Below the pieces are notes generated by a model. That model was not told the DNA's origin and searched no databases. It saw only the letters and a program-made list of their open reading frames with translations. The position numbers and the translations under genes were made by a program. From contig NZ_JBEPTK010000014.1 of NCBI RefSeq assembly GCF_040549485.1, positions 62,001 to 126,000 of the forward strand: a stretch of 64,000 nucleotides of DNA, written 5' to 3'. This DNA comes from Constrictibacter sp. MBR-5 (GTDB taxonomy: Bacteria > Pseudomonadota > Alphaproteobacteria > JAJUGE01). Below, piece after piece: positions 33,387 to 43,639 of this stretch (position 1 is the first letter of the stretch; every line of letters begins with the position of its first letter).

Positions 33387-34094
33387 TCAGTCGTTGGTGC
33401 CGGTGCGGCGCTCGGGCGGCGACAGGAAGTCGGCGCGCTCGCCCTCCAGGACGGCGACCCGCTCGTTCAGCGTCTCGACTCGCTTCAGCAGCGTTTCGAT
33501 CGCGCAGGCGAGCGGATCCTCGACGCCCTCGCAGGGCATGCCGTAGGCCTCGAAGACGCTGCGGCGGCTGGCGCTGCCGTCGCGGCGCGAGGCGATCTGC
33601 GCCGGTATGCCGACCACGGTGACGCCGGGCGGCACCGCCTGCAGCACGACGGAATTGGCACCGACCCGCGCGCCCTTGCCGACCGTGAACGGTCCCAGGA
33701 TCTGCGCGCCCGAGCCTACGATCACGCCGTCCTCCAGCGTCGGGTGGCGCTTGCCCTTCTCCAGCGAGGTGCCGCCGAGGGTCACGCCCTGATAGAGGGT
33801 GACGTCGTCGCCGACCTCGGCCGTCTCGCCGATCACCACGCCCATGCCGTGGTCGATGAAGAGACGCTTGCCGATACGCGCGCCCGGATGGATCTCGATG
33901 CCCGTGAAGACGCGGCCGAGATGCGAGATGAAGCGGCCGAGCAGGTGCCAGCCGCGCCGCCACGCCGCGTTGCCCATGCGGTGGAAGACGAGCGCATGGA
34001 AGCCGGGGTAGCAGAGGGCCACCTCCAGCCGCGAACGCAGTGCCGGATCGCGCTCGACATAGGAGTCGATTTCTGCGCGGAGATCCCTGAACAT
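33387..34094 (-). CDS. cysE: Serine O-acetyltransferase CysE
   Basis: 235 residues from ATG 34094 ([21 protein letters not shown]). Short EpsC-type N-terminal helical domain, then the left-handed beta-helix of hexapeptide repeats: [35 protein letters not shown] and [23 protein letters not shown]. Catalytic His and Asp lie in IDHGMG. It makes O-acetylserine for cysteine synthesis. The C-terminal tail is long (about 45 residues after the coil) with heptad-like [14 protein letters not shown]. Divergent from secB. Confidence 0.93.
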   Translation of the reverse strand: MFRDLRAEIDSYVERDPALRSRLEVALCYPGFHALVFHRMGNAAWRRGWHLLGRFISHLGRVFTGIEIHPGARIGKRLFIDHGMGVVIGETAEVGDDVTLYQGVTLGGTSLEKGKRHPTLEDGVIVGSGAQILGPFTVGKGARVGANSVVLQAVPPGVTVVGIPAQIASRRDGSASRRSVFEAYGMPCEGVEDPLACAIETLLKRVETLNERVAVLEGERADFLSPPERRTGTND

Positions 34095-34265
34095 CGCGAC
34101 GACCCCTGTCAGCCTCTGATCGAAAGTGGTCAGTGAGGGAGCGTGCGACAAGTCGCCTCGCGTGGCAACGGTGCGCCGCACGGCCGGATCGCAGCCGACC
34201 GACAGGCGCGTTGTATCCCCGGCCCATCCGTGTTAGCGGAAGCGCCTTTCGCAGACGAGGCGACC

Positions 34266-34775
34266 ATGGCTGATACCGGCGATACGAACCAGGGCACGCA
34301 GCCGCAGGCTGGCCAGGCTCCCGACCTGCCGCCCCTCTCGATCAACGTCCAGTATGTGAAGGACCTGTCGTTCGAGAATCCGCGGGCGCCGCAGTCCTTC
34401 GGCGAACTCGGCACGCCGCCGGAGATCAACGTCGACATCAACGTCGAAGTGCAGCCGCTGCAGCAGCGGGTGGTCGAGGTCGTCCTGAACATCCGGGTCC
34501 GCGCGGCGCGCGAGGAGGCGGTGTTCTTCATGGTCGAGCTGTCCTATGCCGGCATCTGCGTCGTCGGCAACGTGCCGGACCAGCATGTGCAGCCGCTGGT
34601 CACGATCGAGGGCCCGCGCCTGCTGTTCCCGTTCGCGCGCCAGATCATCGCCGACTCGGTGCGTAACGGCGGCTTCCCGCCGCTGCTGATCAACCCGATC
34701 GATTTCGGCCGCCTCTACCAGCAGAACGCGGCCCAGCAGCAGGCGACCGCGCCGGCCGCGCCGACGGTCAACTGA
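34266..34775 (+). CDS. secB: Protein-export chaperone SecB
   Basis: 169 residues. SecB core: LSINVQYVKDLSFENP, PPEINVDINVEVQPL, VVEVVLNIRVRA, VFFMVELSYAGICVV, LLFPFARQIIADSVRNGGFPPLLINPIDFGRLY. The Gln/Gly-rich first 20 residues and Gln/Ala-rich tail are normal for alphaproteobacteria. Homotetramer that keeps precursors unfolded and hands them to SecA. Confidence 0.97.
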   Translation: MADTGDTNQGTQPQAGQAPDLPPLSINVQYVKDLSFENPRAPQSFGELGTPPEINVDINVEVQPLQQRVVEVVLNIRVRAAREEAVFFMVELSYAGICVVGNVPDQHVQPLVTIEGPRLLFPFARQIIADSVRNGGFPPLLINPIDFGRLYQQNAAQQQATAPAAPTVN

Positions 34776-34791
34776 CGGCCGCGCCGGCGCC

Positions 34792-35499
34792 TCAGAAGCG
34801 CTCGACCCAGGGACGCACGTCGATCTCCTGGGTCCAGGCGCTGCGGTGCTGGCGATACAGCTGCCAGTAGGTTTCGGCGATCGCATCCGGATCGAGCCGG
34901 TCGTCGGCGGCATCCGTCGCGGCATCACGCCGTTGGGGCAGGATGCTGCCGTCGACGTTGATGTGGGCGACGTGGATGCCCTGGGGCCCCAGTTCGCGCG
35001 CCATGGACTGCGCCAGCCCACGCAGGCCGAACTTGCCGATCGCGAAGCCGGCCGAGTTCGCGTAGCCCTTCAGCGAGGCGGTGGCGCCGGTGAAGAGGAT
35101 CGTCCCCTGCCCGCGCGGCAGCATCGCCCGGGCCGCTTCCCGCCCAACGATGAAGCCGCCGAGGCAGGCGCCGCGCCACGCCGCCTCCAGTTCCGCCACC
35201 TGGATCTCGATCAGCGGCTTGCGCACCCGGCCGCTGGCGTTGAACACGACGACGTCGGGTTCGCCCAGATCCTGGCGCACCGCCGCAAACAGGGCGACAA
35301 CCTGCTCCTCGCGGGTGGCATCGCAGGCATAGGCCCTGGCACCCGCGCCCATCTCGGCCAGCATCGGCTGCAGGCGCTCGGGCCGGCGCGCAGCGAGCGC
35401 CACCGACATGCCCCCGGCGGCGAAACGCCGGCCGAGGGATGCCCCCAGCCCCGGCCCGACGCCGACAATCACCGCGACCCCGTTCGCGCCTTCCGCCAT
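34792..35499 (-). CDS. Short-chain dehydrogenase/reductase-like protein lacking the catalytic Tyr
   Basis: 235 residues from ATG 35499 (GGGAGGA upstream). Rossmann loop VGVGPGLG (12-19), NASG in place of NNAG (87-90), and TGATASLKGYANSAGFAIGKFGLRGLAQS. The YxxxK catalytic motif reads FxxxK (Phe152, Lys156), so the proton-donating Tyr is missing; Lys and the Ser/Thr region remain. It may bind NAD(P) and a ligand without classical activity, or use another residue. Convergent with secB and divergent from the acyl-CoA synthetase gene. Confidence 0.8.
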   Translation of the reverse strand: MAEGANGVAVIVGVGPGLGASLGRRFAAGGMSVALAARRPERLQPMLAEMGAGARAYACDATREEQVVALFAAVRQDLGEPDVVVFNASGRVRKPLIEIQVAELEAAWRGACLGGFIVGREAARAMLPRGQGTILFTGATASLKGYANSAGFAIGKFGLRGLAQSMARELGPQGIHVAHINVDGSILPQRRDAATDAADDRLDPDAIAETYWQLYRQHRSAWTQEIDVRPWVERF

Positions 35500-35678
35500 C
35501 GCTTCCTCCCGTTCCTGTCGCGCCAGAGGATCGCCCCGCGGGCGCGCCGGCGCAACCGCGGCCGAAATTGACAAGGGTGCGGCGCGCGCCGGATCATTCC
35601 GCGCGACAAGCACGTACCGGCACCGACCGGACGCGGAACAGACCGCCGCACGCGCCGCGGCGCCGGGAGAGACGCCGA

Positions 35679-37325
<1,647 letters not shown>

Positions 37326-37329
37326 GGGG

Positions 37330-37869
37330 TCAGGCGCCGAGCAGGTAGCCGGCCGCGGCGGCGCAGAGCAGCAGCCAGACGGGGTTGAGGCGCGTGAAGT
37401 AGGCGCCGGCGGCAGTGGCGGCGATGATCGCCATGCCGGCGTTGCTGCGCGCGGTCGCGAGCACCAGCATGAGGGCGCCGGCGGCGACGAGGCCGACGGT
37501 GAGCGGCGCCAGGCCGAGCTGGACGGCGGCGCGCCACGGGCGGTCGGCGAAGCGGCCCCAGGCGCGGAACACCAAGTAGGTCAGGGTGCAGGAGGGGATG
37601 CACAGCGCCAGGGTCGCCGTCATCGCGCCGGCAATGCCCGCGACGTGCCAGCCGATCAGCGTGACGATCAGCATGTTCGGTCCCGGCGTCGCCTGGGCGA
37701 TGGCGAAGAGGTCGGCGAACTCCTCCGGCGTCAGCCAGTGCTCCACCTCGACCGTGAGGCGGTACATTTCGGGCAGGATGCTGTTGCCGCCGCCGACCGC
37801 GAGCAGCGACAGCTTGGCGAAATAGAGGACCAGCATCAGCAGGTCGCCACCGGGCAGGTCGCTCAGCAT
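37330..37869 (-). CDS. Chromate transporter half-protein (second of pair)
   Basis: 179 residues, one CHR domain with about five to six helices: FAKLSLLAVGGGNSILPEMYRLTVEVEHWLTPEEFADLFAIAQATPGPNMLIVTLIGWH. The 'G...ILP.......WLT..EF......AQ..PGPN' motif is the CHR signature. Short CHR proteins come in pairs that work as antiparallel heterodimers. It directly follows its partner (22 bases). Exports chromate or an analogous oxyanion by proton antiport; the true substrate is unproven in most such pairs. Confidence 0.85.
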   Translation of the reverse strand: MLSDLPGGDLLMLVLYFAKLSLLAVGGGNSILPEMYRLTVEVEHWLTPEEFADLFAIAQATPGPNMLIVTLIGWHVAGIAGAMTATLALCIPSCTLTYLVFRAWGRFADRPWRAAVQLGLAPLTVGLVAAGALMLVLATARSNAGMAIIAATAAGAYFTRLNPVWLLLCAAAAGYLLGA

Positions 37870-37891
37870 CGGCCGCTCCGCATCGATGGGC

Positions 37892-38470
37892 TCATCGGCG
37901 GCGCCAGACGAGGGCGATGGCGATCGGCGCCAGGACGAGGAGCACCGGCAGCAGCGGCCAGCGCATGACGCCGATCGCGACGAAGGCGAGCAGCATCATC
38001 GGGACAGCGGTGCGCCAGCGCCGGCCGAGCAATGGGCCGATCATCTTCGCGACCATGGCCACGACGAGGCCCGCGGCACCGGCGGCGATGCCGCCGAGCG
38101 CGCCGGCGATGGCCTCGCTCTCGCCATAGTGGGTGTAGAGGGCCCCCAGGGAGAGGACGAGGACGATCGGGATCGCCCACAGGCCGGTGACGGCGGCGAT
38201 CGCGCCCGGCACGCCGCGGAAGCGGCCGCCGACGGCGATCGAGACGTTGACGATGTTCGGGCCGGGCAGGAACTGGCAGAGCGACAGCACGTCGGTGAAC
38301 TCGTCCGGCGTCAGCCAGCGGCGGCGCTCGACCAGGATCAGCCGCGCCCAGGGCAGCACGCCGCCGAAGGCGAAGGCCGAGACCGAGACAAAGCCGGCGA
38401 AGAGGGCGGCGAGGCCGGGATGCGGGCGGGTCTCGTCCGTCGCCGGGACTGCGGTCGCTCCGTCCGGCAC
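37892..38470 (-). CDS. Chromate transporter half-protein (first of pair)
   Basis: 192 residues from GTG 38470 (the open frame continues upstream but only as Pro/Arg-rich noise). One CHR domain: FVSVSAFAFGGVLPWARLILVERRRWLTPDEFTDVLSLCQFLPGPNIVNVSI. Partner of the next gene. The GTG lies 8 bases after the stop of the upstream MFS gene, so MFS-chr-chr may be one transcript. Confidence 0.83.
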   Translation of the reverse strand: MPDGATAVPATDETRPHPGLAALFAGFVSVSAFAFGGVLPWARLILVERRRWLTPDEFTDVLSLCQFLPGPNIVNVSIAVGGRFRGVPGAIAAVTGLWAIPIVLVLSLGALYTHYGESEAIAGALGGIAAGAAGLVVAMVAKMIGPLLGRRWRTAVPMMLLAFVAIGVMRWPLLPVLLVLAPIAIALVWRRR

Positions 38471-38477
38471 GCCCCGT

Positions 38478-39731
38478 CTATTCCGCCGCGACGGGTGCGG
38501 GTGCGGCGGCGGGCCGACCGACCGCGTCGCCCGGCGTGCGCGCCGGCAGGAGCGCGACGGCACCGAGCACGCCGAGGGCGAAGACCGCGAGAATGCCGAA
38601 CAGCCAGGCGAAATCGCCGGTGAGGTCGAAGAGACCGCCGACCAGCGGCACGGCGACGGCGCTGACGGTGAGCGACAGGGCGAAGCGGAAGCCGAAGGCC
38701 GTGCTGAGCCATTTCGGCGGGATGTAGCGGGCGAACAGCGAGTCCGCGACGGGCTGGATTCCCACGGTGATCGCGATCGACATGATCATGACGAGGATCA
38801 GCGGCGCGCCGGCCGCCACCGTGGCGACCGCCATCGCCGGGACCATCATGCCGTAGACCAGGAAATAGGCCTGGCGCAGCGGCAGGCGGTCCGCCAGCCA
38901 GCCGCCGCCGAGCTGCGCCGCGCCGCCGATGAGCATGATGACGGTGGTCGCCATACCGACGCCGAGGCCGCCGCCCTGCAGGAAGTCGACGCGATGGTCG
39001 AGGAACTTCGGCAGGCCAACGGTGAGCGCCTGGAACACCATGCCGGAGAGGATGGTGATGACGCCGATGACCGCCATGATGCGCACGAACGCGCCCATGC
39101 CGCCGGCCGGCCGGTCGTCGCTGCCGCTGCTGGGCGCCTTGTGGATGCCGGTGCGGAACATGGCGGCGAACCAGAGGCCGATGCCGACGGCGACGGCACC
39201 CGGCAGGATGAAGGCGGCGCGCCAGCTGATCAGCTGCATGAGCGCGCCGGCGACGAGGGCCGCGATACCCATCCCGGCACTGCCGAAGACGCCGTTGATG
39301 CCGAGATAGCGGCCGCGCCGGTCGCCCGCCGTCTGGACGATCAGGGCGATGCCGACGGGATGATAGATCGAGGCGAACAGGCCGATCAGCGTGAGGCCGA
39401 TGAAGATGCCGACCGGCCCGGTCGCGAGACCGGTGACGATCGCGGACAGGCCGATGCCGACGAAGAAGGCGATCATCGCGCCGCCGGCGCTCCAGCGGTC
39501 GGCCAGCCAGCCGGCCAGCGGCGCGCCGAGGCCGAACATGATGAAGCCGCCGATCGACAGGTTGAGCAGCTCGCCGTAGCTCCAGCCCATCTCCGCCTCG
39601 AGGGCGAGGACGACGGTCGGATAGAGCAGCATGAACATGTGGTCGATGCTGTGGCCGACGCACAGGAAGGGCATCAGACCGCGCTGGGGCCTGTCCGAGT
39701 TGGACGTGTCGGACATGGACGTGTCGGACAT
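38478..39731 (-). CDS. Major facilitator superfamily transporter
   Basis: 417 residues, 12 membrane segments. It starts MSDTSMSDTSNSD; the MSDTS pentapeptide is doubled by a perfect 15-bp tandem repeat, giving two possible ATG starts (39731, 39716). MFS motif A-like loop GAPLAGWLADRWSAGGAM between helices 2 and 3; second-half equivalent GGGWLADRLPLRQ. The central loop is short and charged. It resembles FucP/fosmidomycin-resistance-like carriers (LMPFLCVGHSIDHMFMLLYPTVV is typical of the Fsr group), but the substrate is not assignable. Confidence 0.82.
   Translation of the reverse strand: MSDTSMSDTSNSDRPQRGLMPFLCVGHSIDHMFMLLYPTVVLALEAEMGWSYGELLNLSIGGFIMFGLGAPLAGWLADRWSAGGAMIAFFVGIGLSAIVTGLATGPVGIFIGLTLIGLFASIYHPVGIALIVQTAGDRRGRYLGINGVFGSAGMGIAALVAGALMQLISWRAAFILPGAVAVGIGLWFAAMFRTGIHKAPSSGSDDRPAGGMGAFVRIMAVIGVITILSGMVFQALTVGLPKFLDHRVDFLQGGGLGVGMATTVIMLIGGAAQLGGGWLADRLPLRQAYFLVYGMMVPAMAVATVAAGAPLILVMIMSIAITVGIQPVADSLFARYIPPKWLSTAFGFRFALSLTVSAVAVPLVGGLFDLTGDFAWLFGILAVFALGVLGAVALLPARTPGDAVGRPAAAPAPVAAE
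39702..39731. repeat. Perfect 15-bp tandem duplication at the MFS start codon
   Basis: GGACGTGTCGGACAT at 39702-39716 and 39717-39731. On the minus strand each copy encodes MSDTS including the ATG, so start codon and first residues are duplicated. Confidence 0.95.
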
Positions 39732-39833
39732 CGAAGCGTCTCGCCGCAGTTTCGGGGGCGCGGCGGACCGCACCCGAAGCGACGGGCAGCCTACACCGCC
39801 GGCCATGCGGTCGCCATACGCCGACTCTGCAGA

Positions 39834-40151
39834 TCAGCCCTGCGTCTCGGCCGCGATCCAGCGCAGATAGTCCGGGTTTCCCGCCTCGATCGGCAGCGCG
39901 ACGACACAGGGCACGTCGTAGCCGTGAAGGTCCGTGACACGGGCGACCACGGCATCGACCAGCTCGGCGCGGGTCTTCGCGAAGAAGACCGTTTCGGAGT
40001 CCTCGTGCACCGCGCCCTCCCAGCGGTAGAGCGAGGTGGCGCCGGGCATGATGTTGACGCAGGCGACGAGCCGCTCCGCGACCAGCGCACGACCGATGCG
40101 CTTCGCCTCGTCGAGGGAGGCGGCGGTGACGTAGATCGAACGGAATTCCAT
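39834..40151 (-). CDS. cutA: Divalent-cation tolerance protein CutA
   Basis: 105 residues from ATG 40151. CutA1 ferredoxin-like trimer: SIYVTAASLDEAKRIGRALVAERLVACVNIMPGATSLYRWEG, VHEDSETVFFAKTRAELVDAVVARVTDLHGYDVPCVVALPIEAGNPDYLRWI. Highly conserved; role in metal tolerance still poorly defined. It follows the TauE/SafE gene by 11 bases on the same strand. Confidence 0.95.
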   Translation of the reverse strand: MEFRSIYVTAASLDEAKRIGRALVAERLVACVNIMPGATSLYRWEGAVHEDSETVFFAKTRAELVDAVVARVTDLHGYDVPCVVALPIEAGNPDYLRWIAAETQG

Positions 40152-40162
40152 CGCGGGTCCTC

Positions 40163-40915
40163 TCAGATCGACTTCCAGACCAGGGTGGCGCCGACCGCCA
40201 GGAGCATGGCGAGGACGGCGCGGCGGAAGGTCTCGGCGCCGAGTCGCCGCCGCATCCAGGCGCCGCACCACTGGCCGCCGACGACGGGTACGATCGCCGC
40301 GGTGGCGAGCACCAGTTCCTGCGGCCCGAGCAGGTCGTAGCCGGCGAGGCCGCCGGTGAACATGACCGTCCCGGTCAGCATGCCGACGCCCATGGCGGAC
40401 ACGAACAGGTCGCTGCCGACCTTCAGCGCCAGCAGGTACATGGCCAGCGGCGGGCTGAAGATCGAGGTCAGGCCGCCGAGGAGGCCGGTCGCGGTCCCGG
40501 CGAGCGGCCCGAGCCAGCGCTCCGCCGTGGGCGACACTTCCGGGGCGAAGCGTGCGAGGCTGACGAGGGCGAGCACGATCACCACGATGCCGACGACGAG
40601 CCGAAGCAGTTCCGCATCGGCGACGGCGACGAGGCCGGTGCCGATCCAGGTGGCGACGGCGATGCAGAGGAAGGCCGGCCAGAAGCGCAGCGCCGCCTCG
40701 CGCAGGCGGCCGGCCTGCCAGACCTGGACGATGTTGGAGAGGACCGTCGGGATGGCGATGACGGGCAGGACGGCCGCCACGTCGGTGACCAGGGCCATGA
40801 CCGGCACCGCGACGAGCGGCAGGCCCATGCCGGTCACGCCCTTGACGAACCCGCCGGCGAAGAGGGCCGCCACGCAGACGGCGAGCACCAGCGGCACGAT
40901 CTCGGGAAGGGGCAT
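40163..40915 (-). CDS. Sulfite exporter TauE/SafE family membrane protein
   Basis: 250 residues, about eight membrane segments. LFAGGFVKGVTGMGLPLVAVPVMALVTDVAAVLPVIAIPTVLSNI is the N-terminal repeat signature (GF..G..G.G.....P), and a second repeat reads GLLGGLTSIFSPPLAMYLLALK. The family exports sulfite, sulfoacetate or related organosulfur anions. Upstream of cutA, probably cotranscribed. Confidence 0.88.
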   Translation of the reverse strand: MPLPEIVPLVLAVCVAALFAGGFVKGVTGMGLPLVAVPVMALVTDVAAVLPVIAIPTVLSNIVQVWQAGRLREAALRFWPAFLCIAVATWIGTGLVAVADAELLRLVVGIVVIVLALVSLARFAPEVSPTAERWLGPLAGTATGLLGGLTSIFSPPLAMYLLALKVGSDLFVSAMGVGMLTGTVMFTGGLAGYDLLGPQELVLATAAIVPVVGGQWCGAWMRRRLGAETFRRAVLAMLLAVGATLVWKSI

Positions 40916-41009
40916 GGGCGGCTCGCGCGAGCGGTCGGGACATGCCTGATAGCAGTCCCGGCGCCGCGCCGCACCCCCGAGGCGGAAATCCCGGGAGCGA
41001 AACCCCGGT

Positions 41010-42014
41010 TCAGTAGGTCGCGAAGATCCGCTCGATCTCCTTGCGGTCCTGCGTCACGGTCAGCGCCAGCATCAGCAGGATGCGCGCCTTCTGCGGATTG
41101 AGATTGTCGGCGGCGACGAAGCCGTGGCTCGACAGGTTGGCGCGCTGGGTGACGCGGCCGCTGCCGGCGCGGGTCGACTGGACGACGACGACGCCGGCGG
41201 CGACGGCGCGGTCGAGCGCGTCGGTCTCGGCCGGCGAGGTCGAGCCGGGCGCGAAGCCGGCGGTGACGATGCCCTTGGCGCCCGCGGCGACGTAGGCGTC
41301 GACCGCCACGCCGTCGACGCCGGCATAGGCGTAGGCGATGTCGACGCGCGGCAGCGCATCGAGGCCGGCCACGTCGAACTCCGTGTCGGGCATGTGCCGG
41401 CGCAGCGGCTTGCGATAGAAGGCGACCGCATCGGCGTCGGCATGGCCGAGGATGCCGAAATCGGGCGAGCGGAAGGTCTGCTGGCGCAGGGTCGAGGTCT
41501 TGGTGACCTCGCGGGCCGACTGGATCTCGTCGTTAAGCACCACGAGGGCCCCCATCCCGCGCGCCGCCGGGGAGCCGGCCGTGCGGATGGCGTTGACGAG
41601 ATTGATGCCGGCATCGGTGCCGAGGCCGGAGGATGGACGCTGCGCGCCGACCACGACGATCGGCTGCTCCACCTTGGCGGCGAGGCCGAGGAACCAGGCC
41701 GTCTCCTCGGTCGTCGCCGTGCCGTGGGTCACGACGAAGCCGTCGATGGCGGGATCCTGCGCCGCGGCGTCGTGGATGATCTTCAGCAGGTCGAGCCAGT
41801 CCTTCGGCCCGATCTGGGTACTGCCGACCGCCTGGAAGCGGATCGGCACCACGTCGGCCACCTCGTGGACGATCGGAAAGCGCTCGATCAGTTCGTCGAC
41901 CTGGAGCTTGATCCCGGTGTCGGGATACTCGATCAGGTCGAGCGGGTGGCGGCCGACCGAGGACATGGTCCCGCCGGTGCCGATCACCGCCACGCGCGGC
42001 CGCTGGGTCGTCAT
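41010..42014 (-). CDS. L-asparaginase-family amidohydrolase
   Basis: 334 residues from ATG 42014. Type I/II asparaginase fold: VAVIGTGGTMSS with the nucleophile-region Thr, GFVVTHGTATTEETAWFLGLAA with the second Thr-Asp pair, VVVGAQRPSSGLGTDAGINLVNAI, and MGALVVLNDEIQSAREVTKTSTL with the catalytic Lys. No signal peptide, so cytoplasmic. It hydrolyses asparagine or a related side-chain amide. Last gene of the dpp-amidase operon, 17 bases after the amidase. Confidence 0.9.
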   Translation of the reverse strand: MTTQRPRVAVIGTGGTMSSVGRHPLDLIEYPDTGIKLQVDELIERFPIVHEVADVVPIRFQAVGSTQIGPKDWLDLLKIIHDAAAQDPAIDGFVVTHGTATTEETAWFLGLAAKVEQPIVVVGAQRPSSGLGTDAGINLVNAIRTAGSPAARGMGALVVLNDEIQSAREVTKTSTLRQQTFRSPDFGILGHADADAVAFYRKPLRRHMPDTEFDVAGLDALPRVDIAYAYAGVDGVAVDAYVAAGAKGIVTAGFAPGSTSPAETDALDRAVAAGVVVVQSTRAGSGRVTQRANLSSHGFVAADNLNPQKARILLMLALTVTQDRKEIERIFATY

Positions 42015-42031
42015 CGTTGTCTCCCGGTCCG

Positions 42032-43432
42032 TCAGATGGGCGGATGGCGGCCGAGGTCGCCGCGCGCCTGTTCGTAGAGGTGGCCCGCATGCAGCACGAG
42101 CATGTCGGTAAAGGCGCGCCCGGCGATCTGGATGCCGATCGGCAGGCCGCTTTCGGCGAAGCCGGCACAGACGGTCAGCGCCGGCTGGCCGGTCACGTTG
42201 AACGGCATGGTCAGGTAGGGCTTGCCGAAGAACGGGAAGGTGCGCGTCGCCTGGTCGAACCGCTCCGCCGGTCCGTACTGGTTGGCGCAGAGCAGCAGGT
42301 CGACGCCCGCGGCCTCCATCGCCGCCGCGGTCGCTTCGGTCAGGCGGCGCCGCATGCGGACGGCCTCGACATAATCGGCCGCCGAGATGAAGGCGCCGAG
42401 CCGGATGCGGTCGCGGAAGAAGGCGCCGTAATTCTCCGGCGTCGCGGTCACCGTGGCGCGGTGGATTGCCCAAGCCTCGGCCAGCAGGATGATGCGGCCG
42501 CAGGCGTGGAAGTCGCGGATGTCCGGCAGGTCGACGTCGACGACCTCCATGCCCTGCTCGCCCAGGAGCACGACCGCCCGGTCGAGCGCCGCGCAGACGT
42601 CGGCGTCGGCACCATCCGGCCCTTCGTGCCATGCCCGGACGTAGCCGACGCGCAGATTGGCCGCGGGACGCTTCAGGGCGGCGGCGTAGTCGGGGACCAG
42701 GACGTCGACGCTGGCGGGATCCTGCGGGTCGTAACCGGCGAGCGCCTGCATCATCAGGGCGCAGTCCTCGACGCTGCGGGCCATCGGGCCGGCATGGTCG
42801 AGCGTCCAGCTGAGCGGGTAGACGCCGCGGCGGCTGACCCGGCCGTAGCTGGGCTTCAGGCCGGCGATGCCGCAGACCCCGGCCGGGCCGCGGATCGAGC
42901 CGCCGGTGTCCGAGCCCATGGCGCCGGCGCAGAGGCCGGCGGCAACCGCGGCACCGGAGCCGCTCGACGAGCCGGCGGGAATGTGGTCCGGGTTCCAGGG
43001 ATTGCGCGCGGCCGGCCAGGGCAGGTCGTGCGACGGCCCGCCGAAGGCGAATTCGTGGGTCGCGAGCTTGCCGACGACGATGGCACCGGCCGCCTTCAGC
43101 CGCGCCACGGTCTCGGCATCCTCCTGCGGCACGTTGTCGTGCAGCAGGCGCGAGTGACAGGTCGTGCGCACGCCGGCGGTCGAATAGATGTCCTTCAGTG
43201 CGATCGGCACGCCGTGCAGCGGCCCCTTCCAGCCGCCCTCGGCGATGGCGCGGTCGGCCGCCACCGCCTCGGCACGGGCGTCGGCACCGGTGACCGTGAT
43301 GAAGGAATGCAGGTCGCCGTCGACCATCTCGATGCGCGTGAGGCAGGCCTCGACCAGTTCGGCGCTGCTCACCTTTCGCTCCCGGATCGCCGCACCGGCA
43401 TCGGCGATGGAGAGATAGTGCAGGTCGCTCAC
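42032..43432 (-). CDS. Amidase signature family enzyme (GatA/AtzE-like)
   Basis: 466 residues. Complete Ser-cisSer-Lys triad: Lys80 in GVPIALKDIY, Ser155/156 in AGSSSGSGAAVAAGL and Ser179 in SDTGGSIRGPAG. LLHDNVPQEDAETVARLKAAGAIVVGKLATHEFAFG is the usual GatA-like stretch. Its ATG overlaps the stop of a 66-residue GatC-like protein, the arrangement seen for AtzG-AtzE and GatC-GatA, so it likely acts as a heterodimer on a small amide, not on tRNA (no GatB nearby). Confidence 0.9.
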   Translation of the reverse strand: MSDLHYLSIADAGAAIRERKVSSAELVEACLTRIEMVDGDLHSFITVTGADARAEAVAADRAIAEGGWKGPLHGVPIALKDIYSTAGVRTTCHSRLLHDNVPQEDAETVARLKAAGAIVVGKLATHEFAFGGPSHDLPWPAARNPWNPDHIPAGSSSGSGAAVAAGLCAGAMGSDTGGSIRGPAGVCGIAGLKPSYGRVSRRGVYPLSWTLDHAGPMARSVEDCALMMQALAGYDPQDPASVDVLVPDYAAALKRPAANLRVGYVRAWHEGPDGADADVCAALDRAVVLLGEQGMEVVDVDLPDIRDFHACGRIILLAEAWAIHRATVTATPENYGAFFRDRIRLGAFISAADYVEAVRMRRRLTEATAAAMEAAGVDLLLCANQYGPAERFDQATRTFPFFGKPYLTMPFNVTGQPALTVCAGFAESGLPIGIQIAGRAFTDMLVLHAGHLYEQARGDLGRHPPI

Positions 43433-43629
43433 AGCACGACCCGCGTGCCGGTTGGAAGGAACACGAGGGACGGCTCATCCGCCATGTCCGGCGCTGCGGG
43501 CAGGCGCGCGAGCAGCGTCTGCAAGCCGAGATAGCCTTCGTGCATCCGCACCGTCTCGCCCTCGTCGAGCGCGAGCCTCGCCTGCGCCGCGATGGCGCGG
43601 AAGGCCTCCAGTGTCACGTCTTCGCTCAT
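43429..43629 (-). CDS. Small GatC/AtzG-like amidase partner
   Basis: 66 residues from ATG 43629 (GGGGG at 43635-43639, 5-base spacing; a GTG at 43635 is an alternative). Sequence MSEDVTLEAFRAIAAQARLALDEGETVRMHEGYLGLQTLLARLP fits the two-helix hairpin plus extended tail of GatC-like proteins that wrap around an amidase. It overlaps the amidase start by ATGA. AtzG is a known example of such a subunit partnered with AtzE. Assignment rests on size, pattern and position. Confidence 0.68.
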   Translation of the reverse strand: MSEDVTLEAFRAIAAQARLALDEGETVRMHEGYLGLQTLLARLPAAPDMADEPSLVFLPTGTRVVL

Positions 43630-43639
43630 CGCCACCCCC

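Noticed and set aside
42032-43629. tRNA-dependent amidotransferase GatCA
   Set aside because: There is no gatB nearby and the genes sit inside a transporter operon; a catabolic amidase with a GatC-like partner fits better.
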